A stretch of DNA of 64,000 bases from VAZQ01 sp963702695 (GTDB lineage: Bacteria > Pseudomonadota > Alphaproteobacteria > Rhizobiales > Xanthobacteraceae), in assembly GCA_963702695.1 (NCBI GenBank), contig CAVPDS010000029.1:124001-188000 (forward strand). The letters run 5' to 3'. The notes beneath the pieces were generated by a model. That model was not told where the DNA came from. It saw nothing but the letters and a program-made list of their open reading frames with translations, and made no database searches. The position numbers and the translations under genes were made by a program. Below are positions 1-8,542 of the stretch, piece by piece (within the stretch, counting starts at the first letter, position 1; each line of letters opens with the position of its first letter).

Positions 1-405
1 GCGCGAAATGTACTTTCCGCCGCGGCCGATCACCACGACCATCTCGCCTTCGTAATCGAGCTCCGTCGACACCTTCGGACGGATGATAGGCTCGTTGTGA
101 CCGACCAGCGTGGTCGATACGCGCGGGAACATCGGTGGATAAGTGGGCTTCTCGAACGACGCCTCGGTGGCGTGATCGTGATAGTTGAGGCCGATGCAGA
201 CGATCTTGCCCGGCCGCGCGATCAGGGGGCGATAATGCAGACCGTTCGGGTCGAGCACCTGGCCTTTAGCTGACTGGCCAAGCTCCGCGAGATTACCCTT
301 GCGCAGCGCGTCGACGAGGTCGACCCCCCCGAGATCGATGAGGTCGGAGCCCTTGCGGACGGCAAGTCCGCTCTTATCACCGGCAGCATAGCTGATGAAT
401 CGCAT
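1..405 (-). CDS. Fumarylacetoacetate hydrolase family protein, C-terminus cut by window edge
   Basis: The visible 135 codons start with MRFISYAAGDKSG and carry the FAH-fold features seen in acylpyruvate hydrolases: the segment CIGLNYHDHA followed by VGHNEPIIRP and an acidic metal-binding stretch ELDYEGEMVVVIGRGG. Such enzymes hydrolyse C-C bonds of ring-cleavage products or act as isomerases or decarboxylases, usually with Mg2+. The ATG at 405 has GGAG a few bases upstream, and the gene lies 30 bp after livF, so it is probably the last gene of that operon. This links the Liv-type transporter to catabolism of an aromatic or dicarboxylic compound. The C-terminal half lies outside the window, so the exact substrate class cannot be judged. 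Confidence 0.85.
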   Translation of the reverse strand, partial: MRFISYAAGDKSGLAVRKGSDLIDLGGVDLVDALRKGNLAELGQSAKGQVLDPNGLHYRPLIARPGKIVCIGLNYHDHATEASFEKPTYPPMFPRVSTTLVGHNEPIIRPKVSTELDYEGEMVVVIGRGGKYISR

Positions 406-435
406 GTGGTGTAGCTCCTGTGTTAAAGATCAATC

Positions 436-1164
436 TCAGTGCCCGTGGCCGCCGACGCCGATCAGCTCGGCAAGCCGTTCCGGCTGGGCGATCAGCGTGC
501 GACTCGGCCCGGAATAAACGATCACCCCACGATCGAGGATCACCGCGTTCTCGGCGAATTGCAATGCGATATGCGCGTGCTGCTCGACCACCAGCATGGC
601 GAGATCATGTTCGCGCTTGAGTCGGTCGAGCCCGGTCAGCAGTGCGTCGACGATGACGGGCGCCAGGCCCTCAAGCGGCTCGTCCATCAGCAGCAGTGCT
701 GGATTACCCATGAGCGCCCGGCCGATGGCGAGCATCTGCTGCTCGCCGCCGGAGAGCTGATTGCCGCGGTTGCGCCGCCGCTCCGACAGCGACGGAAAGA
801 AGTCGTAGACCCGCTCGATGGTCCAACGGCCCGGCTGTTCCGCGACCTGCAGGTTTTCTTCCACGGTCAGCGAGGGAAAGATCTCGCGCTCCTGCGGCAC
901 GAAGCCGATGCCGCGCCGGCAGCGCTCGTAAGGTGGCGTGCCGACGAGTTCTTCGCCTTGGAATCGGATGTGCCCACTGTGCAGCGTCGTGTGGCCCATG
1001 ATGCTGCTGAGCAGCGTGGTCTTGCCGACGCCATTGCGGCCGAGCACCGCCAGCGTCGCCGCCGGCGCGAGCGTGAGCGAGATGCCGTCGAGCACAACGG
1101 TGCGGCCGTAGCCGGCGCGCACGCCTTCGAGTTCCAGCCCGGTGGTGGTCGCGGCTTCGCTCAT
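436..1164 (-). CDS. livF: Branched-chain amino acid-type ABC transporter ATPase LivF
   Basis: This 242-residue ATPase has a Walker A GRNGVGKTTLL near residues 42-52, the signature LSGGEQQ and Walker B LLLMDEPLEGLAP, with the usual short LivF length. It powers a Liv/HAAT-family importer in the inner membrane together with LivG. Its ATG overlaps the livG stop (ATGA), which indicates translational coupling in the order binding protein-livH-livM-livG-livF-FAH. The family imports branched-chain amino acids, amides and, in many soil Alphaproteobacteria, aromatic acids. Given the hydrolase next to it, an aromatic substrate is my inference. Confidence 0.93.
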   Translation of the reverse strand: MSEAATTTGLELEGVRAGYGRTVVLDGISLTLAPAATLAVLGRNGVGKTTLLSSIMGHTTLHSGHIRFQGEELVGTPPYERCRRGIGFVPQEREIFPSLTVEENLQVAEQPGRWTIERVYDFFPSLSERRRNRGNQLSGGEQQMLAIGRALMGNPALLLMDEPLEGLAPVIVDALLTGLDRLKREHDLAMLVVEQHAHIALQFAENAVILDRGVIVYSGPSRTLIAQPERLAELIGVGGHGH

Positions 1165-1913
1165 CGCGCGCGCTCCCCGAGATAGACTTGGCGCACGCGC
1201 GCGTCCGCCGCGATCTCGGCTGGCGGGCCTTCGACCAGGACGCTGCCCTGCACCAGCACGGTGATCCGGTTGGCCAAGCGGAACACCAGATCCATATCGT
1301 GCTCGATGATGAGCAGCGCGATGTCCGTCGGCAACCGCTCGATCATGGCGATGATCGCGCCGGTCTCGCTCGACGGCACACCCGCCGCGGGCTCATCGAG
1401 CAGCAGTACCTTGGGCTGGAGCCCGAGCGACACGGCGATATCGGTGAGCCGCTGGCGGCCGTAGGCCAGTTCATTTACTGGCCGCAGCGCCTCGTCAGCG
1501 AGCCCCAGGCTTTCGAGCAGTCCATACGCTTCCTCGATCACCGCGCGATAGTGCCCGGCCGGCCGGACGAGATCATCAGCGATGCCTTCGCGTTCGGAGA
1601 TCGCCAGCGTCACGTTTTCGAGCAGGGTCAGCCGGCGGAACAGCGCGCTGATCTGGAACGTGCGCACCAGGCCGCGCTTCGCGCGCGCCGCGGGCGACAA
1701 GTGCGTAATGTCGTCGCCGTCGAGCAGGATGCGGCCGGCGCTGGCGCCGAGCACGCCGGTCACCAGGTTGACGAAGCTCGTCTTGCCCGCGCCGTTCGGA
1801 CCGATCAGCGCATGGCGCGCGCCTGGCTCGAGCCGGAAATCGATGTCGTTCGCGACCACGAGCGCGCCGAAATTCTTGCGGAGTTTGTGGGTTTCGAGCC
1901 CGCGCGCGCTCAT
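1161..1913 (-). CDS. livG: Branched-chain amino acid-type ABC transporter ATPase LivG
   Basis: The protein has 250 residues and starts MSARGLETHKLRKNFG. Walker A is GPNGAGKTSFVN and Walker B LLLDEPAAGV; the signature motif is the YGRQR variant common in LivG rather than SGGQ. I chose the ATG at 1913 because it overlaps the livM stop codon (ATGA) and places the beta-strand before Walker A at the usual distance; the open frame continues upstream only as antisense read-through of livM. It forms the ATPase pair with LivF. Confidence 0.93.
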   Translation of the reverse strand: MSARGLETHKLRKNFGALVVANDIDFRLEPGARHALIGPNGAGKTSFVNLVTGVLGASAGRILLDGDDITHLSPAARAKRGLVRTFQISALFRRLTLLENVTLAISEREGIADDLVRPAGHYRAVIEEAYGLLESLGLADEALRPVNELAYGRQRLTDIAVSLGLQPKVLLLDEPAAGVPSSETGAIIAMIERLPTDIALLIIEHDMDLVFRLANRITVLVQGSVLVEGPPAEIAADARVRQVYLGERAR

Positions 1914-2908
1914 GATGGCTTGCGCCTCCAGCGCCGGAACCGCTCGATCACGCCGAGTACGCCGCCGCGCGCGAAGATCACCATGAAGATCATGAACAGC
2001 CCGATCCAGAAATACCAATAGACTGGATCGATGGAGGAGAACTGATCCTGCGCGATCATGTAGAGCGGCACGCCGATGAAGGCGCCGTAGAGCTGCCCGA
2101 CGCCCCCGATGATGAGCATGATGAGCACGGTGCCCGAGCGCTCCAGACTGAGCACGGTCAGTCCGACGAGCCCGGTTGTCTGCGCGATGAGCGCGCCTGA
2201 AATGCCCGCGAGCGCCGCCGAGATGGTGTAGGCAATGAGCTTGCGGCGGCGGACCGGCGCGCCGATCGCATGCATGCGCAGGATGTTCTCGCGGATGCCG
2301 GTGAGCGAGCGGCCGAACGGCGAATGCACGACCGCGCGTACGACGAGCCAGCAGATCAGCAGCACGATGAGGCAATAGATGTAGGCGGTCTGGCCGAACA
2401 GGTCGAAGCGGAACATGCCGAAGATCGGCCACACGTTCATTCCCTGCAGGCCGTCGGCGCCGCCGGTCCACTGTCCGGCCTTGTTCGCGAGTTCGAACAG
2501 CATGGCGGCGACGACCAGCGTCTGCATCAGCAGCGTCAGCCCGGTGGTGCGCAGGATGATCGCACCCGTGATCAGTCCGACCGCGCCCGCCACGATGGCT
2601 GCCGCGAGCACGCCGGTGATCGGCTCGCCCCATCCGTGGGCGGCCAGGATCCCGGCAGTGTAAGCGCCGACGCCGAAGAAGGCCGCGTGGCCGAGCGTAA
2701 TGATGCCGGCATAGCCGAGCACGAGATCGACCGAGAGCGCGAAGATGATCGTCGCCAGAATTTGCGCGCCGAGCGCCAGATAATCTGGAAACGCGAAGAA
2801 CGCGGCGACGGCGACGAGCCAGGGCAGCGCTTCGATCGGACGCAAGCGGTGGCGTCGGGCAAACGTATCGAGCACGCCGGGAAGCTTCGCAGGAGCGGGG
2901 GAGGTCAT
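1910..2908 (-). CDS. livM: Branched-chain amino acid-type ABC permease LivM
   Basis: This hydrophobic protein of about 332 residues starts MTSPAPAKLPGV and has roughly ten membrane segments. The LivM-type permease stretch GYAGIITLGHAAFFGVGAY near residues 65-85 is clear. An in-frame ATG eleven codons upstream (2941) exists, but the ATG at 2908 overlaps the livH stop (TGATG) and is preferred. It pairs with LivH to form the membrane channel of the importer. The substrate is not revealed by sequence. Confidence 0.92.
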   Translation of the reverse strand: MTSPAPAKLPGVLDTFARRHRLRPIEALPWLVAVAAFFAFPDYLALGAQILATIIFALSVDLVLGYAGIITLGHAAFFGVGAYTAGILAAHGWGEPITGVLAAAIVAGAVGLITGAIILRTTGLTLLMQTLVVAAMLFELANKAGQWTGGADGLQGMNVWPIFGMFRFDLFGQTAYIYCLIVLLICWLVVRAVVHSPFGRSLTGIRENILRMHAIGAPVRRRKLIAYTISAALAGISGALIAQTTGLVGLTVLSLERSGTVLIMLIIGGVGQLYGAFIGVPLYMIAQDQFSSIDPVYWYFWIGLFMIFMVIFARGGVLGVIERFRRWRRKPS

Positions 2909-3780
2909 CACACCTGCCCGAACAGGCCGCGCGGCCGCCATAAGAGGATCGCCATCGTCAGCGCATAGATGAAGAACGCGCCAAGCTCGGGGAACTGATA
3001 CTTGAAGGCGGTATCGGAGATGCCGACCAGCAGCGCCGCAACGAACGGCCCGCGGATACTACCGAGACCGCCGACCGCGACGACGATCAAAAAGTAGGCG
3101 AGGTTGTCGAGCGCATAGCCGGGCATGATGCCGAGCAGGTCGGCGCCGAGCGCGCCGCCGAGCGCCGCGAGCCCGCTGCCGAGCGCGAAGGTCAGCGCGA
3201 ACAGCCGCGTCGTATTGATGCCGATCGACTGCGCCATGCGCAGATTGTCGACCGCCGCGCGCACCTGCGCGCCGAAGCGCGTGCGCTCGAGGCCGAGCCA
3301 CAGGGTGGTGACCAGGATCGCGCCGCAGACAATGAGGAACGTGCGGTAGGTCGGGAAGTCACGGCCGGCGAGATCAATCTGTCCGCTGAGGATGGCCGGC
3401 GGATGCATGGGCTGCGCCACCGGTCCCCAGATGTAGGTGGCTGCGCCGACCGTCACGAACACCAGGCCGATCGTCATCAGCACCTGGTCGAGTTCCTCGC
3501 CGCCGTAGAGCCGACGGTACAGCAGCCGCTCAAGCACAAAGCTCGCCAGCACGACGACGATCACGGCGGCCGTGAGCGCGAGCGGAAACGGCACGCCATA
3601 GCGGTTCATCAGCATCGTCATGACGTAGCCGCCCGCCATGGCGAAGGCGCCGTGGGCGAGATTGACGAAGCCCATCAGCCCCATCGTGACGGAGAGCCCG
3701 ACGGAGATGAGATACAGTACCATCGCCATGGCGAGGCCGTGGAAGGCGATGCTGATCGCAGCGGGAAGAAAATCGCCCAT
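2908..3780 (-). CDS. livH: Branched-chain amino acid-type ABC permease LivH
   Basis: This 290-residue integral membrane protein has about eight hydrophobic segments and the LivH family landmark MGLMGFVNLAHGAFAMAGGY near residues 34-53. It also has the conserved cytoplasmic loop that contacts the ATPase (TRFGAQVRAAVDNLRMAQ). It lies downstream of the binding protein gene, separated by a 106-bp gap with a strong hairpin, and overlaps livM. It is the second channel subunit of the Liv-type importer. Confidence 0.92.
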   Translation of the reverse strand: MGDFLPAAISIAFHGLAMAMVLYLISVGLSVTMGLMGFVNLAHGAFAMAGGYVMTMLMNRYGVPFPLALTAAVIVVVLASFVLERLLYRRLYGGEELDQVLMTIGLVFVTVGAATYIWGPVAQPMHPPAILSGQIDLAGRDFPTYRTFLIVCGAILVTTLWLGLERTRFGAQVRAAVDNLRMAQSIGINTTRLFALTFALGSGLAALGGALGADLLGIMPGYALDNLAYFLIVVAVGGLGSIRGPFVAALLVGISDTAFKYQFPELGAFFIYALTMAILLWRPRGLFGQV

Positions 3781-3833
3781 GCCTCACGCGCTGGGATCAG
3801 GGCAGCCACATCCGGCGCCCGTGGTGCTTTCTT

Positions 3834-3858
3834 CTCCTCTCCCCGTGAGGGAGAGGAG
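3834..3858. repeat. Perfect 10-bp hairpin between binding-protein gene and livH
   Basis: CTCCTCTCCC and GGGAGAGGAG pair perfectly around a five-base loop. No T-run follows, so it is not a classical terminator. A hairpin here could stabilise the upstream binding-protein mRNA and lower expression of the downstream permease genes, as is common in ABC operons. The same kind of C-rich/G-rich palindrome recurs at 6290-6311, so it may simply be a dispersed repeat. Confidence 0.7.
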
Positions 3859-3886
3859 GCGCATGCGCAAGATCAACCGCACTTAA

Positions 3887-5089
3887 TCACTTCGGCGGAT
3901 TGAGTTCCTTCCATGGATCCTTCACGTTCGGGATCGTGTCGAACTCGACGTTGGCGAGCTTGCCGTCCTTCATCTCCACCTTGCGCATGTAGATGTTCTG
4001 GACGATGTCGCGGGTGGCGGGGTCGACCGAGATCGGACCGCGCGGGCTGTCATTGGTCTTCCAGTTGCTGAGGAACTTGACCGCCTCGTCGCCGGTGAAC
4101 TTGCCCTTGGTCGACTTGATCAAGTCGAAGATCGCGGCCATGCCGTCCCACCCGTGGGCCGAGAGGAAGTCGGGGGTCGCCTTGCCGGCATATTCCTTGT
4201 TCCACGCCGCCAGGAAGGCTTTGTTGGCGGGCCGGTCGCCAGCCGTGGAATAGGTGCCCGAGGTTACGAGGCCGAGCGCGACGTCGCCCATGTTCGGCAG
4301 TTCTTCTTCCGGGACGAGGTCCTGGGTCGAGATCACGGTGACGCCCGCCTGGCGCAGGCCGACGTCGCGGACTGCCTTGAGCATCGCCGTCGACTGGTTG
4401 CCGGCCGGCGGCCAGATGAAGGCCACGTCGGGCTTCGCATCCTTGATGCGCTGCACGAACGGTGCGAAGTCGAGATTGTTGGTGGGGAAGCGCACCGAGC
4501 CCACCATCTGCAGCCCGGCGTCGGTCCAGCCCTTGGTGAACGCCGCTTCGGCGTCATGACCGGGGATGAAGTCACTCACGGCGGTATAGGCGGTCTTCCA
4601 CTTCTGCGTCGCCGCCCACTTGCCGAGCGGATAGGCCTGCTGCCACAGCGTGAAGGATACGCGCACGACATAGGGCGAAATCCGGGTGATGCCCGCGCCG
4701 GCCGCGTTGGTGATGACCAGCGGCACCTTCGCTTCGGCGGTCAGCGGCGCGACCGCGGCGGCGATCGGCGAACCCACGATGCCGACCAGGAGTTGCACCC
4801 GATCGCGCGTGATCAGTTCCTGCGCCGCGCGCTTGCCGACTTCGGGCGAGGCGGCATCGTCACGGCGCACGATCTCAATTTTGACGCCGGGCGGCAGGTC
4901 CTTCGTGTGCTCCTTGACGTAAAGGTTGATGCCCTTTTCCATCTGGTCACCGGCCTGGGCGAGGAAACCGGAATTGCTGTTGATCAGGCCGATCTTGATC
5001 GTCTGCGCCGACGCCGGGCTGCCGCCGGCGGCAAGCGCGGCGATCGCGGCGCCAGCCATGAGGGTCCAAAAACCTGCCGATTTCGACAT
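3887..5089 (-). CDS. Periplasmic binding protein of Liv-type ABC transporter
   Basis: The 400-residue protein starts MSKSAGFWTLMAGAA, has a signal peptide ending near ASA-QT at residues 28-30, then the type I periplasmic-binding fold opening TIKIGLINSNSGFLAQAGDQ. The motifs ELITRDRVQLLVG and the late SAHGWDGM segment fit the Peripla_BP_6/LivK family. The ATG at 5089 is chosen over upstream frame extension because it begins the signal peptide and is preceded by GGGAGAA. It captures the ligand and delivers it to LivHMGF encoded downstream. Its divergence from the gamma-resorcylate decarboxylase-like gene suggests a hydroxybenzoate-type ligand, which is inference. Confidence 0.92.
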   Translation of the reverse strand: MSKSAGFWTLMAGAAIAALAAGGSPASAQTIKIGLINSNSGFLAQAGDQMEKGINLYVKEHTKDLPPGVKIEIVRRDDAASPEVGKRAAQELITRDRVQLLVGIVGSPIAAAVAPLTAEAKVPLVITNAAGAGITRISPYVVRVSFTLWQQAYPLGKWAATQKWKTAYTAVSDFIPGHDAEAAFTKGWTDAGLQMVGSVRFPTNNLDFAPFVQRIKDAKPDVAFIWPPAGNQSTAMLKAVRDVGLRQAGVTVISTQDLVPEEELPNMGDVALGLVTSGTYSTAGDRPANKAFLAAWNKEYAGKATPDFLSAHGWDGMAAIFDLIKSTKGKFTGDEAVKFLSNWKTNDSPRGPISVDPATRDIVQNIYMRKVEMKDGKLANVEFDTIPNVKDPWKELNPPK

Positions 5090-5238
5090 TCGTTTCTCCC
5101 TGAAGGTCCTGTGCGGACGGCGCGCGCGGCGCCATGTGCCTCGGAGGTAGTATAGCGAGGAACGATCAGAGCGGGCAATGTGGCGGCCGGCGCTCCAAGG
5201 TCGCGGGGCGCCGTGGCGCACCCAGCGGGAGGGAGAGA

Positions 5239-6225
5239 ATGATACCAGGGAAGATCGGACTCGAAGAGCATTTCGCGATCCCGGAGACGCTCGCCAATTC
5301 CGGCGTGTTCCTTCCCGACCGGGTGTGGCCCGAACTCAGTGGCCGGCTGCTCGACCTGCACAGCAAGCGCATCGCCTATATGGACCGCCACGGTATGGAG
5401 ATGATGATCCTGTCGCTGAATGCGCCGACGGTGCAGGGGATTGCCGACGTCGGGCGCGCGAATGAGATTGCCCGCAAGGCCAATGATTTTCTCGCCGCCG
5501 AGGTCGCCAAGCGTCCGGATCGTTTCGCTGCGCTGGCGGCATTGCCGATGCAGGACCCCGACCTCGCCGCGCGCGAGCTCGATCGCTGCGTCAAGGAGCT
5601 CGGCTTCTGCGGCGCGCTCGCCAACGGGTTCTCGAACGGCGGTGCTCCCGACACCGCGATCTATTACGACCTGCCGCAGTACCGGCCGTTCTGGGCGACG
5701 CTGCAGAACCTCGGCGTGCCGTTCTACCTGCACCCGCGCAATCCGCTGCCAAGCTGGGCGAAGATCTACGAAGGCCACTCCTGGCTGCTCGGCCCGACCT
5801 GGGCCTTCGGCGTCGAGACCGCGACCCACGCGCTACGGCTGATGGGCTCCGGCCTGTTCGATGAATTTCCGCGCCTGCAGATCATCCTGGGCCACATGGG
5901 CGAGGGCCTGCCCGCGAGCATGTGGCGCATCGACAACCGCAACAACTGGGCCAAGGTCCCGCATCGCTGCCCGGCGAAACGGAAGATGAGCGAGTATTTC
6001 GCCGAAAACTTTTACCTGACCACCGCCGGCAACTTCCGCACCCAGACGCTGATCGACGCAATGCTGGAAGTCGGCGCCGACCGCATCATGTTCTCGACCG
6101 ACTATCCGTTCGAGGACGTAAGCGACGCCGCCGACTGGTTCGACGCAGCGCCGATCAGTGAGGCCGATCGGCTCAAGATCGGCCGCAGCAACGCGATCAG
6201 GTTGTTCAAGCTTCCGCTGCAGTGA
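5239..6225 (+). CDS. Gamma-resorcylate decarboxylase-like amidohydrolase
   Basis: This 328-residue protein resembles gamma-resorcylate (2,6-dihydroxybenzoate) decarboxylase along its full length as I recall that family. The start GKIGLEEHFAIPETL, the pair YLHPRNPLP and ILGHMGEGLP, and FSTDYPFED are all present. Metal and catalytic residues known for that enzyme map to Glu9, His11, His165, His219 and Asp288, one position later than the characterised numbering. The reaction is non-oxidative decarboxylation of 2,6-dihydroxybenzoate to resorcinol, which is reversible. The ATG at 5239 follows a strong GGGAGGGAGA site. It diverges from the Liv-type transporter operon, consistent with uptake and decarboxylation of a hydroxybenzoate. 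Other members act on 2,3- or 2,5-dihydroxybenzoate or 5-carboxyvanillate, so the exact substrate is uncertain. Confidence 0.87.
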   Translation: MIPGKIGLEEHFAIPETLANSGVFLPDRVWPELSGRLLDLHSKRIAYMDRHGMEMMILSLNAPTVQGIADVGRANEIARKANDFLAAEVAKRPDRFAALAALPMQDPDLAARELDRCVKELGFCGALANGFSNGGAPDTAIYYDLPQYRPFWATLQNLGVPFYLHPRNPLPSWAKIYEGHSWLLGPTWAFGVETATHALRLMGSGLFDEFPRLQIILGHMGEGLPASMWRIDNRNNWAKVPHRCPAKRKMSEYFAENFYLTTAGNFRTQTLIDAMLEVGADRIMFSTDYPFEDVSDAADWFDAAPISEADRLKIGRSNAIRLFKLPLQ

Positions 6226-6289
6226 GGGTCAGTCAGGTCTTGGGCGTGCGCAGGAGCCCCGTCTGCCTTCTTTACGCTCGCGCCGTCGT

Positions 6290-6311
6290 CCTCCCCCGCA
6301 AACGGGGGAGG
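6290..6311. terminator. Hairpin between convergent genes
   Basis: CCTCCCCC and GGGGGAGG form an 8-bp perfect stem with a six-base loop in the gap between the decarboxylase-like gene and the minus-strand binding protein. It lacks a T-run, so rho-independent termination is uncertain, but its position between convergent genes fits a bidirectional transcription barrier or mRNA 3-prime end. Confidence 0.5.
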
Positions 6312-6336
6312 GGAAGGAGCACCGCCGCCGCTTCGT

Positions 6337-7362
6337 TCACTTCACGTATTCATCCGTGAACAGTCCGTCGTAGGACGTGAGCTTCTCGTTCGCCTTCAGC
6401 AACCCGCCGTCGATGTTGAAAATCTCCCCGATCTCGAGCGAGTCCTTGCTCACCACCGCCGTCGGCGGCGTGGCCTTCCTGATTTCCTCGAAGGCGGCGA
6501 CGATCAGCGGGCGGTCGAGATTTGAGAAGCGCTTCTGCAAGATGTCGATCGTTTCCTCAGGATGCGCATGCAGGAACGCGAGCGCTTCCTTGAAGGTCGC
6601 GCCGATGCCGGTGCATACCGCCTTTCGCTTCTGGCAGGTTTCCGGCTTGGTCACGACCACGTTGTAGGCGAACGGCTGGGTCTTCGGCGGATCGCCGGCG
6701 GGGCCACTGGCGATGATCACGGCGGCGCCGTCGAGCACCGGCTTGAGCGGCCACGGCGGGCTGTTGGAGATGCCGTCGATGGTCTTGTTCTGGAACGCGC
6801 CGAGCATGGCTGCGCCTTCCATCTGCGTCACGCGGATCTCGGTCTCGGGATTGACGCCGCCGCGTACCGCAATCACGCGCAGGTAGGCGTGCGGATTGGC
6901 ATTGATCGAGCCGACCGCGATGGTGCGGCCCTTCAGCAGCGCCGCGCGCTTCTCGATCGGCCATTTCGGATCGAAACCGGCGGCATCGGCGATGTCTTTG
7001 CGCAGGCTGATCTCGACGATGTTCTTGTCGGAGGTGGCAGCGATCGCCAGCAGGCGCTGGCCACGCGCGGCGGCGCGTGTGAGCGTCGGGCCGCCAATCT
7101 GCGCGAAGTCGGCGCTGCCCGCGATCACCGCGTTGGTCGCGCCGACGCCTTGAATCTGTATCGTCTTCACCCGCAGCCCATGCTTCGCCCACATCCCGGT
7201 CTCGTCGGCGATCAGGCTGGCGGTGAGGTTGAAGGTGAAATTCGGAATCGCCATGACGACGTCCTGCAGCGGCGGCTGCTGGGCCTCGCCGGCGGAAATC
7301 GCCAGCCCCAGACCAAGGAGGACTGCGGCAAGGCCGGTTGCCGGCCCGATGGGCTTGTTCAT
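6337..7362 (-). CDS. NMT1/THI5-like ABC substrate-binding protein (second of tandem pair)
   Basis: The 341-residue protein has a signal peptide (MNKPIGPATGLAAVLLGLG, cleavage near GEA-QQ) and then a type II binding fold typical of the nitrate/sulfonate/taurine/pyrimidine-precursor group. VGATNAVIAGSADFAQIGG near residues 75-95 is the ligand-site segment. It is about half identical by eye to the protein encoded immediately upstream (7406-8440), including the C-terminal LxSYDGLFTDEYVK, so the pair arose by tandem duplication. No permease lies next to it; the nearest NitT/TauT permeases are at 12.8-15.3 kb. In many soil bacteria such proteins bind aromatic or heterocyclic acids. Confidence 0.87.
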   Translation of the reverse strand: MNKPIGPATGLAAVLLGLGLAISAGEAQQPPLQDVVMAIPNFTFNLTASLIADETGMWAKHGLRVKTIQIQGVGATNAVIAGSADFAQIGGPTLTRAAARGQRLLAIAATSDKNIVEISLRKDIADAAGFDPKWPIEKRAALLKGRTIAVGSINANPHAYLRVIAVRGGVNPETEIRVTQMEGAAMLGAFQNKTIDGISNSPPWPLKPVLDGAAVIIASGPAGDPPKTQPFAYNVVVTKPETCQKRKAVCTGIGATFKEALAFLHAHPEETIDILQKRFSNLDRPLIVAAFEEIRKATPPTAVVSKDSLEIGEIFNIDGGLLKANEKLTSYDGLFTDEYVK

Positions 7363-7405
7363 TGTTGCTTCTCCTTGAAGCCACGCGCGGCGCGTCGAGC
7401 GTTCA

Positions 7406-8440
7406 TCACTTCACATAGGCATCGGTGAAAAGCCCGTCGTAGCTCTTGAGCTTTTCCTCGGGCTTCAGCAGCCCCGCATCGACGTTGTAGATTTCGCTGT
7501 TCTCGAGGTCGGCCTTGGTGACGACCGGCGGCCGCGGCGTTCCCTTGAGGATCTCCTTGAACGCCGCCGCGAGCAGGACCTCGTCGAAACTGCTGAACCG
7601 CTTCTTGAGCAGCGCAAGCGCCTCCGTCGGATGGTCGTGCATGTAGCCGATTGCTTCGGCATAGGCCTGGCCCATCTTGCGGCAGACCCCCGCGCGCTTC
7701 TCGCAGGTGTCGCGCTTCACCACCAGCACATTGTGCCCGAACGGAATCATGTCCTTCGGATCGCCATCAGGTCCGCTCGCGATCATCGTCGCGCTGCCGT
7801 CGAGCACCGGCTGCAGCGGCCATGGCATCGACATCGCGAAGCCGTCGATCTGCTTGGTCTGATAGGCCGCCAGCATGCTATTCGGCGCCATCGGCGAGAT
7901 GCGGATCTCATTCGGGTCATAGCCCGCGCGCCGCGCCAGCAGCAGCACGTAGGCGTGAATGACCGAGTTGATCGAATCGACACCGATAGTGCGGCCGCGC
8001 ATGACCTGCGCGCGTTTTTCGAGCGGCGCCTTCGGATCGAAGCCTGCGGCCGCCGCGAGCTCCTTGCGCAGCACCAGATCGACCGTGATGCGGTTGAGCA
8101 TGGTGGCGATGGCCAGGAGCTGTTGGCCGCGCGAGGCGGCGCGGGTCAAGGTCGCGGCCGAGATTTCAGCGAAGTCGGCGCTGCCAGCGATCACCGCATT
8201 GGTCGAACCGACGCCCGCGATGACCACGGCTTTCACGCGCAGGCCCTGTTTCTGGAACAATCCAAGGTCTTCGGCGATATAGCCGGCGCTAAAGGTGAGC
8301 GCGACGTTCGGCACGGCGAGCGTTACATCGTCGACCTGATTGCGTTGCTGCGCCTTCGCCGGCGCCGCGACGGCCGCGAGCAGGAGGACGACGGCAATGC
8401 GTCCGATGATTTTGGCGAGCAATATTTTTGTGGGCATCAT
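7406..8440 (-). CDS. NMT1/THI5-like ABC substrate-binding protein (first of tandem pair)
   Basis: The 344-residue protein begins with two ATG codons (MMPTK), carries a signal peptide ending near AKA-QQ, and shares VGSTNAVIAGSADFAEI and the C-terminal LKSYDGLFTDAYVK with its neighbour downstream. It is a periplasmic or lipid-anchored solute receptor for a NitT/TauT-type importer. The 43-bp gap to the second copy indicates co-transcription. Two receptors of diverged sequence suggest two related ligands for one importer. The ligand itself cannot be read from the sequence. Confidence 0.87.
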   Translation of the reverse strand: MMPTKILLAKIIGRIAVVLLLAAVAAPAKAQQRNQVDDVTLAVPNVALTFSAGYIAEDLGLFQKQGLRVKAVVIAGVGSTNAVIAGSADFAEISAATLTRAASRGQQLLAIATMLNRITVDLVLRKELAAAAGFDPKAPLEKRAQVMRGRTIGVDSINSVIHAYVLLLARRAGYDPNEIRISPMAPNSMLAAYQTKQIDGFAMSMPWPLQPVLDGSATMIASGPDGDPKDMIPFGHNVLVVKRDTCEKRAGVCRKMGQAYAEAIGYMHDHPTEALALLKKRFSSFDEVLLAAAFKEILKGTPRPPVVTKADLENSEIYNVDAGLLKPEEKLKSYDGLFTDAYVK

Positions 8441-8542
8441 GGGCCTGTTCCGGCAAACGGTGATGCGGCAAGCGTAATCAAGTGCGCGTGCGAGGGAAAC
8501 ATCTTTTCCGGCCCAATCGCCGCAGCCTTCGAGGTTGGATCA

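Noticed and set aside
4154..5155. Long plus-strand open frame opposite the Liv binding protein gene
   Set aside because: GC-rich codon bias leaves antisense frames open. The minus strand encodes a full binding protein with signal peptide, and the plus frame has no family features. Similar shadows opposite other genes were ignored.
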